Source: Hordeum vulgare subsp. vulgare (taxonomy: Eukaryota; Streptophyta; Magnoliopsida; Poales; Poaceae). Taken from it: a stretch of 64,000 bases of DNA. Of this stretch, positions 22,183-33,695 are shown piece by piece. Under the pieces are notes generated by a model that saw nothing but the letters and a program-made list of their open reading frames with translations, was not told the DNA's origin and searched no databases. The stretch lies in contig NC_058519.1 in assembly GCF_904849725.1 (NCBI RefSeq), forward strand, positions 24,969,267 through 25,033,266. Reading direction: 5' to 3'. Each line of letters begins with the position of its first letter. The first letter of the stretch is position 1. The translations under genes were made by a program, and so were the position numbers.

Positions 22183-22395
22183 CACTAGTGGGGACGGGGC
22201 CTTTAGCCCCGGCCCGTAAGGGGCTTTAGTCCCGGTTCACCAACCGGGACTAAAGGGCCGGGACTAAAGGCCTAACCTTTCGTCCCGGCCCTCTTACAAG
22301 CCGGAACTAAAGGTGCTCCACGTGGGCGCCTCGTAGCGTCCCAGGGCAGGCCCTTTAGTCCCGGTTCGTTACACGGAGCGGGACTAAAGATTTTC
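22183..22395. repeat. left TIR and subterminal repeats of the 13.4-kb CACTA
   Basis: TTTAGTCCCGGTT and CCGGGACTAAAG copies alternate on both strands directly inside the TIR. Confidence 0.9.
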
Positions 22396-22619
22396 AGATT
22401 TTGCTGTTTTCGGTTTTTTTTGAATGAAATTATTTTTGGGTTTTAGGGTTTTAGGGTTTAGGTGTTCGGGAGATTAACGTGATGCCTCGTTTGGTGTTGG
22501 GAATTAGTTTTCATATAATTTAAATAGAAATAATTATGCATATATATATATAAGATTAACTTATCTTACAAGTGAGCATATATATACAATTATATGGAGA
22601 TCTGAATTATCGGGACTAG

Positions 22620-25600
22620 AGCCCGTCTATTCGATTACATGGACGAACATGAGTAATGGCCCTTAGCTACACTAAATCGTCCTTTGAGCTCTATAGCTCC
22701 CGTCCTCAGAAATCCCGCAAGCTCCTCTGCAACAGCAATCGCGCGTTGCTCTGGTAGGACCTTCGTCCTCATGGCCGTGTGCTATATAAGAAGAGTAGAT
22801 GAATATGAATATCAATCATGATAACAAAGAATGACGGGTAAAAATAGAGGTGTGAATGTTCATTGCTTACGTTGAATCTGTGATCCTTGAGCTAAGAGGT
22901 AAACGTGCGAATGGTCTCGCAAACATAGTATCTGCATAGATGCGTTCCCCGTGGCTGCTGGTCGCACTTTACGAGAATAGAATATATATAATCAAAATAA
23001 TAATCTAGCATCATAAATGTATTGAAAATTAATAGAAGTATATCATACTACTACTTACCCGAGCCGCTCTAAAGGTCAGCTTCTCAGGAAAGTTACCGGG
23101 AGTCACGCACTTGAACCGCTTCCAAACCCTGCCCGACAAGGATAATGATTTGCTAAGTTTTTCATTAATTGATATATCAGAAAATCATCGAAACAGACCG
23201 ATAGAGCGCAAGAATGATTAAAATTACCCTTGGAGCATGTCCTGCAGGCTTTGGAACTGTTTCAAGAGTCTCGATAATGGGTCGAAGGCATCAACTCTTC
23301 CCTTATCAATTTGAATGTCCAGCAGAATCCAATGGAAGCTGCACATGTATATATATATGTGTGTGTGTCAGTAACTTATCAATTACACTTATAAGTGAAT
23401 GGACACAACAGAGTAAAGACCCTCACCTGAAGTTGTATGGAAATAGTATGTGGTCACGGAAATTTTGATCGATTAGAAACCTTAGAAGATTTTCCTCCGT
23501 CTCCTTGGGTTTATCAGTTAGCGTCGCTATATGTATTTTATCTATGTCAATAAACCCAATATTTAGGATGCTCTTACTTTTACAATCCAGAATCTTCATT
23601 CTGCATAATAGAGTACAAGTTATATATAGACAATGAATTGAAATAACTAAACAATTTATATGTAGACAACGAATTGAAAAACTTACATACAATAGCAACT
23701 CATAAGCGATTTGTCGAGGGCGTCGCCATTGTACATCTGGAAGAGCTCATCAAAGTCGATATGGATTTCTTCGGAGCGGCCGTAGTACTCCCGTGGGACA
23801 CTCAGCACGATCATCGTTCTCCCATTCTTTGATTCACTTAATTACCATTTATGCAAGTAACGCATATTTGCTGGGAGATCATCTTTGCTGACCAAAGGCT
23901 CTCCCATGACAAACTATGGCTTAGGGGCTACCACAGCCTTGGGTATCCTGTCGTCTTGGGAAGCCAGCAAATCTTCAACCGAGATACCACATACAGCCGC
24001 CAACTCCTTTGCTCTTTCAAAAGTTTGCCCCTGCACCGGAGGGGGAAGATTCTCGGTTAACACCTTGAGGGGTGGGATCGACTGTTTGGCCTGTTGTCCA
24101 AGCTGAGGAACGTCTGATTTTTTCTTGCTTGTAGTTGAACTTGATTTGCTCCCACTTGCACTTGCACGTGAGCTGCTCTTTTTCACTTACCTCTGCAATG
24201 TGCGTGTATAGTCATCAGGCTTATAGTGTAAGTCATACTGTGATGGAAGGGTTATGAAGTCTTTTGCCCATGCTATTTGCTTCTCAGTGTATTCCGGGCG
24301 GGGCTCGTGTTCCTTCTTTTTCATCTGCGCATCATGCTGTTCCTTTGCTATCCTGGTGTTTTCCTCGGGGGTACGATCATAAGGTCTGATAGGAAGATTA
24401 GCATGAGGTACCTTTGGGAGGGGCGACCGTTTGCGCTTTGGGGGGGCTCCGTCGCTTAGGAAACGTCGGCGGAGCGTTCTTGGTGGCATGCTTCCGCTTA
24501 GTATCCTGTGTGGGCGGCGGCGGAGACGGACGACCCAAGTCCGGCGGCGGTGATCGAGATGGACTCGTGTTGGGCTGGCCGACGTCATGTGGAGGGCTTG
24601 GAGGTAATGGAGGTGTAGGTGACCTGCGACGACTCGAAGGCGGTGTTGTCCTTGGGGCCGAGCCTGGAAGCTTGATGTAGTTCTTGTCCCATAGGATGAC
24701 TCCACCCAGTACTTCTCCGAGTGTCCTCTCATCTTTGGATCCAGCTATGTCGAGCTCCATATCATTAAACCCCGTCATGATTTCTGTTGGGGAACGTCGC
24801 ATGGGAAACAAAAATTTTCCTACGCGCACAAAGACCTATCATGGTGATGTCCATCTACGAGAGGGGATGTGTGATCGACGTACCCTTGTAGACCGTACAG
24901 CAGAAGCGTTAGTGAACGCGGTTGATGTAGTGGAACGTCCTCACGTCCCTCTATCCGCCCCGCGAACCGTCCCGCAATCAGTCCCACGATCTAGTGCCGA
25001 ACGGACGGCACCTCCGCGTTCAGCACACGTACAGCTCGACGATGATCTCGGCCTTCTTGATCCAGCAAGAGAGACGGAGAGGTAGAAGAGTTCTCCGGCA
25101 GCGTGACGGCGCTCCGGAGGTTGGTGATGATCTTGTCTCAACAGGGCTCCGCCCGAGCTCCGCAGAAACGCGATCTAGAGGAAAAACCGTGGAGGTATGT
25201 GGTCGGGCTGCCGTGGAAAAGTCGTCTCAAATCAGCCCTAAAACCTCCGTATATATAGGTGGGAGAGGGGGAGCCTTGCCTTGGGGCTCAAGGAGCCCCA
25301 AGGGGGTCGGCTGAGCCAAGGGGGGAAGGTCTCCCCCCCCCCCAAACCGAGTCCTACTTGGTTTGGTGGGTGTAGTCCTTCTTTCCTTTCCCACCTCCTC
25401 CTTTTTTTTCTCTTTGATTTTCTTCCTATGGCGCATAGAGACTCCTCGGTCAATATCCAATAGCGGGACCTGGATGCCCATATTGGATCCTACATATTCT
25501 ACGAAGATCTTATCGTTTGAACCTCATTGCCAAGGATTCATATAATCCCGTATGTCAATCCCTTTGTCCATCGGTATGTTACTTGCCCGAGATTCGATCG

Positions 25601-27915
25601 TCAGTATCCGCATACCTATTTCAATATCGTTTACCAGCAAGTCTCTTTACTCGTTCCGTAATACAAGATCCCGCAACTTACACTAAGTCACATTGCTTGC
25701 AAGGCTTGTGTGTGATGTTGTATTACCGAGTGGGCCCCGAGATACCTCTCCGTCACACGGAGTGACAAATCCCAGTCTTGATCCATACTAACTCAACGAA
25801 CACCTTTGGAGATACCTGTAGAGCATATTTATAGTCACCCGGTTACGTTGCGACGTTTGATACACACAAAGTATTCCTCCGGTGTTAGTGAGTTATATGA
25901 TCTCATGGTCATAGGAACAAATACTTGACACACATAAAAACAGTAGCAACAAAATGACACGATCAACATGCTACGTCTATTAGTTTGGGTCTAGTCCATC
26001 ACGTGATTCTCCTAATGACGTGATCCAGTTATCAAGCAACAACACCTTGTTCATAATCAGAAGACACTCACTATCTTTGATCAACTGGCTAGCCAACTAG
26101 AGGCTTGCTAGGGATAGTGTTTTGTCTATGTATCCACACATGTAAATGAGTCTTCATTCAATACAATTATAGCATGGATAATAAACGATTATCTTGATAC
26201 AGGAATTATAATAATAAATATATTTATTATTGCCTCTAGGGCATAATTCCAACAATTTCATCCACCCCGAGTTTAGCAAAGCCAGCTGGAATCTCACGGC
26301 CATGCCAGCGTGCATCAGGGCCAGAAGGTAAAGCTTGTCCGACGGCCACCTTCATGGATATGTTCTTGAATTTCTGATGGAGTTCACATGATGTTGACTC
26401 CATGATTCCATCCACGGGGTAGCCGGGACCGCCCTCTATCATTCTTCGTGCATCGTCGGGCAGGGCCTCAGATTCAGCCACGCTGCTTTTCCGCTTAGAT
26501 GGGGCGCCGGTAATATCAAGTGCAGGATCTTCCTGGCGCGGTACTCCTCTAAGCTCATCAATCTGCTTCTATTGCTCGTTAATCCTGGCAAGCAACTAGT
26601 TGAACTTGTCATTCTCCTCATCCTACTGCCGCTTCTTTGCTCTCTCTCGGCTTCTGTAAGTGTCTTGGTCTCTGGCAAACCCAAGCCACCACGGGTAAGA
26701 AGGACCGAAGCCTCGCGTTTGTCCTCCATGTTCCTCATTGCCGAGGACCAGTGTGAGCAAATCTTTATCTCTATCTGCAGTGAACTTTCTTTTTCCCTCC
26801 TTAATTTCTTGCACTATCCTTTTCCAATTCTTCCTGGGTATCCTAAGACCGTCATTGCAGATGAGGTCCCCTGTTTTTTTGTCGTACGACCCACCATGCG
26901 CAAGGAACCAATTTCTTGCTCTCAATTCCCACTCATCACGGAGTGGTTCAGGTACGATGCCTTTATCTATCAGATCTTGCTCTTTCTTATCCCACTTTGG
27001 GATGGCAGTCTCATAGCCCCCTCGCCCCAGCTTGTGGTGATATTTCTTCTTGTCGGCATTTATCTTGTTCTTTTCTGATAATGCGTGGGCATCTTCTGAC
27101 TCCTTGTACTCTTGAAATGCCTTCCAGTGATTCGCCTGCTTGGCTAGATACCCCTCGAATACTGGCACTTTCTTTGTCTTCAGATAGTTTTTCCATAGCT
27201 TCTTCTTCTAGCTATGGAACAGTTCGGCCATCTTCTTCAGAGTCCACTGCTTGACTTTGGCCCTCAGTTTGTCTGCGGCATCTTCATTCTCACATTCTGG
27301 CAGGTTGAAATGTGACATGAGATCATTCCAAAGATTATCTTTGTACCTTTCGGCGACATAGTCACTATCGGCTGCCCCTTTGCGCTTGTTCCACTCCCGA
27401 ACGCTGATCGGGACGTGATCCCTAACGAGAACTCCGCATTGCTTCTTGAATGTGTCAGCAACATTCTTAGGAAGCTTGGGTTCGCCCGTAGGAAATATCA
27501 CCTCAAAGGTGTAATGCGTCCGTGCATCCAACCTTCTAGTCGGGCCTCGTTTCGTAGTTTTGCTCGATGTGGAGGCCTAAGAGGGAGAAACATTCGTCAA
27601 ATGAATGTATATGTATACAATATAGAGCTATCTCCAATATTTTTACATATTACAAGTGATTGTCGAACTTCATATGTATACCTCGCAGGACTTTATTATT
27701 TCTTCACCGGCTTCTCCATCAGTGGAGCTATCACCTTCTCCGTCATTGGACCTATCTCCTGCCCCATCGGCTTCATCTTCGTGTCGCTCGACCTCCATTC
27801 CAACGTCGTGGTTTAGATATGACGACGGAGATTTAGCTGGTTCAACATCGGGGCCGTCTTTGATTATATCTTCGAGAAGTTCTTCCTCTTCGAGGTTCCT
27901 GATATGTGGATCCAT
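22620..27915 (-). pseudogene. CACTA TnpA-like gene with Ulp1-protease-like C-terminus, broken
   Basis: Exons can be followed on the minus strand from ATG at 27,915 (MDPHIRNLEEEELLEDIIKD; donor after 27,682). Then comes a long coding part, 27,575-26,260: PTGEPKLPKNVADTFKK, WNDLMSHFNLPE, HGGSYDKKTGDL, typical of the Transposase_24 (Ptta/En/Spm) family. After the LTR at 24,785-26,254 it continues with DIAGSKDERTLGEV, a Pro-rich linker and KDFITLPSQYDLHYKPDDY. The last parts recall Ulp1/C48 peptidases: SFHWILLDI near 23,320 and GTHLCRYYVCETIRTF near 22,930, then LPEQRAIAVAEELAGFL near 22,740. Several in-frame stops (for example near 27,210, 26,620 and 24,185) and a frameshift near 24,400 disable it. 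Confidence 0.8.
24785..26254 (-). mobile_element. solo LTR of a BARE/WIS/Angela-like Copia (1,470 bp)
   Basis: The minus strand starts TGTTGGAATTATGCCCTAGA at 26,254 and ends GCGACGTTCCCCAACA at 24,785. A perfect 5-bp duplication ATTTC lies at 24,780-24,784 and 26,255-26,259. The start and end sequences are those I know from the BARE/WIS/Angela group. No internal domain is present, so it is a recombined solo LTR. It splits the TnpA-like coding sequence between KLGVDEI and MTGFNDME and therefore postdates the CACTA. Confidence 0.93.
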
Positions 27916-28237
27916 AGTTCTGCAAAAAACGGATTCTCTTAACCTTTGTACCAAAAAAGAATTATTCTATGAGGAACTCCGTTCCAAAACAACTTTAGTC
28001 CCGGGTCGTGGCTCCACCCGGGACTCCTAGATTTCAGCATAGTATTCAAAGTAGGAGTACTTTTCCAATTTGAGCATTCAATAAGCAAAACCAAATCGTA
28101 AAATAAAGTAGTATTCAAATTAGCATGCATTCAATTATAAGCTAATACATCATCTCTTTTGTCCGTACATCGTCGAATATTATCACTAATACTCCTCGAA
28201 TACTATCATACATATAGCATGACTGATACATCTAGAA

Positions 28238-28633
28238 TCATAGCGCCCGACGGATATTGGCGCGGGCGGTGGACACCCAAAGAGAAGGAACCATCACAGG
28301 ATCATAGCTCCAGTGAGATCCCCGAAGAACCTGCCAGGTATGCTCGAACCTGTCCTCCAACGCAACCATGTAGCGACGGACGTGCTCATCCTCCTCGCTG
28401 ACACGGTGACGTACCACCTCCGCGGTCTCCGGAAGCCTCGGCACCCTCACTGGCCCACGCGGCCGCCACCAAACAAGGATCGGGTCAACGACGGGCTGGC
28501 TCCTCACCAACCTACGCCCCCCGGAAGGTAGCACCTCCCAGTACCAGCCGGGCGGAGCCCAGTCCCGGACAGGGCCCCTCTGATCAAGCACGTGTCCTCC
28601 GCCGAGTCGACGACGAGGATGTGGGATAGGCAT
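28238..28633 (-). CDS. CACTA-internal ORF of unknown function
   Basis: A 131-residue open frame, MPIPHPRRRLGGGHVLDQRG..., rich in Arg, Pro and Trp, ending ...WVSTARANIRRAL. It precedes the TnpA-like gene in the same orientation and may be its upstream exon or a separate small gene. No domain was recognised. The good codon composition and ATG start support it. The TnpA-like gene it accompanies is broken. Confidence 0.45.
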   Translation of the reverse strand: MPIPHPRRRLGGGHVLDQRGPVRDWAPPGWYWEVLPSGGRRLVRSQPVVDPILVWWRPRGPVRVPRLPETAEVVRHRVSEEDEHVRRYMVALEDRFEHTWQVLRGSHWSYDPVMVPSLWVSTARANIRRAL

Positions 28634-28679
28634 CGTAAAATGAACTAAAAAACTAAACTATTTCTATTAATTTTCTTGC

Positions 28680-28825
28680 TAAAAATAAACTATTAACACT
28701 TAAGCATATACAATATCAAAATTAAACTATTAACACTTAAGCATATACAATAGCAAAATTAAGAAATAATCTAAGAAACACTATTAACACTTAAGCATAT
28801 ATACTATACAATAGCAAAATTAAAT
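28680..28825. repeat. short tandem repeat (about 37 bp)
   Basis: TATTAACACTTAAGCATATA recurs three times between 28,689 and 28,802 with small gaps. Confidence 0.8.
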
Positions 28826-28829
28826 GACA

Positions 28830-29535
28830 AAAAAATATATTTCTTCTTCTTGTAACCCTAAACTAATTTTTCCTCTTCTTCTATTTCTCCTCTTCTTCTA
28901 CTTCTTCTTCTACTTCTACTTCTCCTCTTCTTGTAGTACTTCTCCTCTTCCCTTCTTCTATTTCTCCTCTCCTCCTCTTCTAATTTTTTCTCTTCTTCTA
29001 CTTCTCCTCTTCTTCTATTTTTCCTCTTCTTCTCCTCTCCTCCTCTTCTTATTCTCCTTTTTCTTCTTTTCTTCTCCTCCTCTTCTTATTTTCATTTTTC
29101 CTAATCTTATTTTCTTATTTTTGTTCATCTTTCTTCTTCTTGTAACCCTAACCTAATTCTAAATATTACTAATCCTAATAATCTAGCACAAACCTAATAA
29201 CAATAGGAATTAAATGACAAAAAAAATCTTTTTCTTTTTGTTCTTTTCTTCTCCTTTTTCTTCCTTTCTTCTCCTTTTTCTTCTTTTCTTCTCCTTTTTC
29301 TTCTTTTCTTCTCCTTTTTCTTCTTTTCTTCTCATTTTTCTTCTTTTCTTCTCCTTTTTCTTCTTTTCTTCTCCTTCCCTTTTTTTCTTTTCTTCTCCTC
29401 CTCTTCTTATTCTCTTCTTGTACTTCTCCTCTTCTTCTATTTTTCCTCTTCTTCTCCTCTCCTCCTCTTCATTTCTTCTCCTTTTCTTCTCCTTTTTCTT
29501 ATTTTCTTCTCCTTTTTCTTCTTTTCTTCTACTGG
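28830..29535. repeat. 700-bp polypyrimidine tract with a 20-bp subrepeat
   Basis: The plus strand is almost only C and T (CTTCTTCTCC words). Between about 29,240 and 29,380 a 20-bp unit, CTTCTCCTTTTTCTTCTTTT, repeats about seven times. Long open frames of Phe, Ser and Leu here are composition artefacts. Such tracts can form triplex DNA. Confidence 0.93.
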
Positions 29536-29859
29536 CCGAAGTGTTGGGGAGGAGGGGGCGGGGGGCTTACCGGTCGGAGGTGTCGACGGCGCGCGATGAG
29601 GAGGACGGTGCGGCCCGCGGCGAGGAGGAGGGCGGCACGCGGCGAGGAGGGCGGTGCGCGGCGAGGAGGACGGCGGCGACGAGGAGGACGACGGCGACGG
29701 CGAGGAGGACGGCAGGCGGCGGCGAGCAGGACGTCGGGCAGCCTGACGGCGTCGTCGAGTTCGTCGTTGTGCCGCGCCGGGCAGGAGAACGAGAGGAAGA
29801 AGAAGAGAAATGGACGATTTGGGTTGGAATTTTTCGAAGTCCCGCTTATATAGGTGGAT

Positions 29860-30110
29860 CTTTAGTCCCTGTGCGTGGCTCGAACCGGGACTAAAGACCC
29901 CTTTAGTCCCGGGTGGAGCCACGGCCCGGGACGAAAGCCCCTCGTTTCCCGCCTCCTCGCCTGCCGAAAAGGGGTCTTTAGTCCCGGGGCGTGGCTCCAA
30001 CCGGGACTAAAGGGGGTCTGTAGTACCGGGGCGTGGCTCCACGCGGGACTAAAGCCCCTCCTCGGCTGCACGATAAGTTTAGTCCCACCTCGCCCAGCGA
30101 GGGGGACTAA
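29860..30110. repeat. internal block of CACTA subterminal repeats
   Basis: At least eight copies of TTTAGTCCC(G)GG / CCGGGACTAAAG lie in 250 bp in the middle of the element, associated with repeated GTGGCTCCA words. This is the composition expected next to a TIR, but no CACTA end is present here. Confidence 0.85.
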
Positions 30111-30190
30111 CACTTGTTTATAAGCCCTGTCGCAGCTTCTCCATCGAGCTCCTCTCTAAAGCAGGCTCACGGGCCTAAACTCATTGAAAA

Positions 30191-30284
30191 TTGAAACTAT
30201 ATTCGAAATTGTAGAGAAAATTCAATCTAAATTCAAATGAGAATTTACATTGAATTTTCTCTATGATTTCGAATATAGTTTCAA
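30191..30284. repeat. 44-bp inverted repeat with 6-base loop
   Basis: The left arm 30,191-30,234 (TTGAAACTATATTCGAAATT...) pairs with 30,241-30,284 with about three mismatches and the loop AAATGA. RNA from either strand would form a long hairpin. Confidence 0.92.
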
Positions 30285-30292
30285 TTTTTTTC

Positions 30293-30895
30293 TAGTTTTA
30301 TAATTAATAATTTTGACTATCCAAACTATTATCTATTTTGTTATTTTCAATTAAAAACTATGTTTATTAAAAATTCTTTTTGCATATTTGAGAATTTGAC
30401 AAAACTATGATAATGAAAAGTGTTTGACATTGAATAAATAATGCAAAACTATTTTCTATTTTCATAATTAATAATTTTGGCTATCCAAACTATTATCTAT
30501 TTTGTTATTTTCAATTAAAAACTATGTTTATTAAAAATTCTTTTTGCATATTTGAGAATTTGACAAAACTATGATAATGAAAAGTGTTTGAAATTGAATA
30601 AATAATGCAAAACTATTTTCTATTTTCATAATTAATAATTTTCACTATCCAAACTATTATCTATTTTGTTCTTTTCAATTAAAAACTATGTTTATTAAAA
30701 ATTATTTTTGCATATTTGAGAATTTGACAAAACTATGATAATGAAAAGTGTTTGAAATTGAATAAATAATGCAAAACTATTTTCTATTTTCAAAAGTAAT
30801 TATTTTGACTATCCAAACTATTATCTATTTTTTTATTTTCAATTAAAAACTATGTTTATTAAAAATTCTTTTTGCATATTTGAGAAGTTGACCCT
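30293..30895. repeat. 164-bp tandem repeat, about 3.7 copies
   Basis: CTATCCAAACTATTATCTAT starts at 30,317, 30,481, 30,645 and 30,809, an exact 164-bp step. The unit is AT-rich and non-coding. Confidence 0.95.
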
Positions 30896-30926
30896 GAAAA
30901 ACTGAAGTAGGCTTACTTTTTTTTTT

Positions 30927-33290
30927 GAGCTAGTTGACCCTGAAATTGAAAAGCACTACAAATGAACTCTGAAAATGTTGAAAGTTGGCATGCTATCATC
31001 ATTTCACCCACATAGCATGTTTTAAAAAGTTGAGAGCGCTACGACAAAAACTGGATGCACTTCGTGTACAAAACGGACAATCTCTATCGAAGTATCAGGG
31101 TTTCGAACGAGAACTCATCTCTTACAAAGGGATTTCATTTTTTTGAACTTATTTGAACTCCATACTTTTTGTGTGTTCAAAATGCACCATTCTAAGGCAC
31201 ATCACAAAATTTCAACAATTTCTGACTTCATTTGGTATTCTTCGTGCATTTACTTATTTTTTTTGAGCTAGTTGACCCTGAAATTGAAAAGCACTACAAA
31301 TGAACTCTGAAAATGTTAAAAGTTGGCATGCTATCATCATTTCACCCACATAGCATGTGCTAAAAAGTTGAGAGGGCAACGACAAAAACTGGATGCACTT
31401 CGTGTACAAAACGGACAATCTCTCTCGAAGTATCAGGGTTTCGAACGAGAACTCATCTCTTACAAAGGGATTTCATTTTTTTTAACTTATTTGAACTCCA
31501 TACTTTTTTGTGTTCAAAATGCACCATTCTAAGGCACATCACAAAATTTCAACAATTTCTGACTTCATTTGGTATTCTTCGTGCATTTACTTATTTTTTT
31601 TTGAGCTAGTTGACCCTGAAATTGAAAAGCACTACAAATGAACTATGAAAATGTTGAAAGTTGGCAGGCTATCATCATTTCACCCACATAGCATGTGTTA
31701 AAAAGTTGAGAGGGCTACGACAAAAACTGGATGCACTTCGTGTATAAAACGGACAATCTCTCTCGAAGTATGAGGGTTTTGAACGAGAACTCATCTCTTA
31801 CAAAGGGATTTCATTTTTTTGAACTTATTTGAACTCCATACTTTTTGTGTGTCCAAAATGCACCATTCTAAGGCACATCACAAAATTTCATCAATTTCTG
31901 ACTTCATTTGGTATTCTTCGTGCATTTACTTATTTTTTTGAGCTAGTTGACCCTGAAATTGAAAAGCACTACAAATGAACTCTGAAAATGTTGAAAGTTG
32001 GCATGCTATCATCATTTCACCCACATAGCATGTGTTAAAAAGTTGAGAGGGCTACGACAAAAACTGGATGCACTTCGTATACAAAACGGACAATCTCTCT
32101 CGAAGTATCAGAGTTTCGAACGAGAACTCATCTCTTACAAAGGGATTTCATTTTTTTGAACTTATTTGAACTCCATACTTTTTGTGTGTTCAAAATGCAC
32201 CATTCTAAGGCACATCACAAAATTTCAACAATTTCTGACTTCATTTGGTATTCTTCGTGCATTTACTTTTTTTTGAGCTAGTTGACCCTGAAATTGAAAA
32301 GCACTACAAATGAACTATGAAAATGTTGAAAGTTGGCATGCTATCATCATTTCACCCACATAGCATGTGTTAAAAAGTTGAGAGGGATACGACAAAAACT
32401 GGATGCACTTCGTGTACAAAACGGACAATTTCTCTCGAAGTATGAGGGTTTCGAACGAGGACTCATATCTTACAAAGGGATTTCATTTTTTTTGAACTTA
32501 TTTGAACTCCATACTTTTTGTGTGGTCAAAATGCACCATTCTAAGGCACATCACAAAATTTCAACAATTTCTGATTTCATTTGGTATTCTTCGTGCATTT
32601 ACTTTTTTTTTTGAGCTAGTTGACCCTGAAATTGAAGAGCACTACAAATGAACTCTGAAAATGTTGAAAGTTGGCATGCTATCATAATTTCACCCACATA
32701 GCATGTGTTAAAAAGTTGAGAGGGATACGACAAAAACTGGATGCACTTAGTGTACAAAACGAACAATCTCTCTCGAAGTATGAGGGTTTCGAACGAGAAC
32801 TCATCTCTTACAAAGGGATTTCATTTTTTTTAAACTTATTTGAACTCCATACTTTCTTTGTGTTCAAAATGCACCATTCTAAGGCACATCACAAAATTTC
32901 AACAATTTCTGACTTCATTTGGTATTATTCGTGCATTTACTTATTTTTTTTGAGCTAGTTGACCCTGAAATTGAAAAGCACTACAAATGAACTCTGAAAA
33001 TGTTGAAAGTTGGCATGCTATCATCATTTAACCCACATAGCATGTGTTAAAAAGTTGAGAGGGCTACGACAAAAACTGGATGCACTTCGTGTACAAAACG
33101 GACAATCTTTCTCGAAGTATCGGGGTTTCGAACGAGAACTCATCTCTTACAAAGGGATTTCATTTTTTTGAACTTATTTGAACTCCATACTTTTTGTGTG
33201 TTCAAAATGCACCATTCTAAGGCACATCACAAAATTTCAACAATTTCTGACTTCATTTGGTATTCTTCGTGCATTTACTTATTTTTTGAG
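30927..33290. repeat. 338-bp tandem repeat, 7 copies
   Basis: GAGCTAGTTGACCCTGAAAT starts at 30,927, 31,265, 31,603, 31,940, 32,275, 32,613 and 32,952, so the period is 335-339 bp. Copies are very similar; most differences are T-run length and single bases. Open frames of 69-95 residues (ACYHHFTHIACVKKLRG) recur because the unit repeats; they are not convincing genes. Confidence 0.97.
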
Positions 33291-33695
33291 TCTCGATGAT
33301 GGTCGATATTCCTTCTTTCCCTAATGCATAACAAATATCTAGCACAAGGAGAAGAAGGAAAAGCGGCCCCCACAACAAAAGTGGTTCCGCTGCATGCCAC
33401 GTGGGACTAATGGTCTTTCATTTTTAAATGACTGTTTTAATCAAAAACAGATCTGTTAGAAAAGGGATTTCATTTTTTGAACTTATTTGAACTGAAGACT
33501 TTTTGTATATATATGTGGTCGAAATGCATGATACCATGAAGTTAGAAAGGGCTAAACCATTCAAAAGTAGAAAATGAAGTTAGAAAGGGCTAAACCATTC
33601 AAATTTCGAAACTATAATGGCACAAAGAGAAACTAGACATATATAAATTGGTCCAAGCAGTACATGATACTAGTCCAAACAGTACATAATAATAG
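33291..33695. other. spacer between the 338-bp array and the exonuclease gene
   Basis: No gene seen. A 39-bp direct duplication (GAAGTTAGAAAGGGCTAAAC) lies at about 33,540 and 33,579. This would include the 3' untranslated region of the exonuclease. Confidence 0.6.

Noticed and set aside
24398..25314. Plus-strand frames at the solo LTR and TnpA linker
   Set aside because: They cross the LTR border and have no domain; the minus-strand reading fits the CACTA protein.
28824..29894. Long Phe/Ser/Leu-rich frames suggesting a membrane protein
   Set aside because: They come from the C/T-only simple tract; the hydrophobic residues are a by-product of TTC, TCC and CTT codons.
30927..33290. Regular repeats that could be mistaken for a CRISPR array or a repeated small gene family
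   Set aside because: The whole 338-bp unit repeats without unique spacers, and the small frames recur only because the unit does. The genome is plant.
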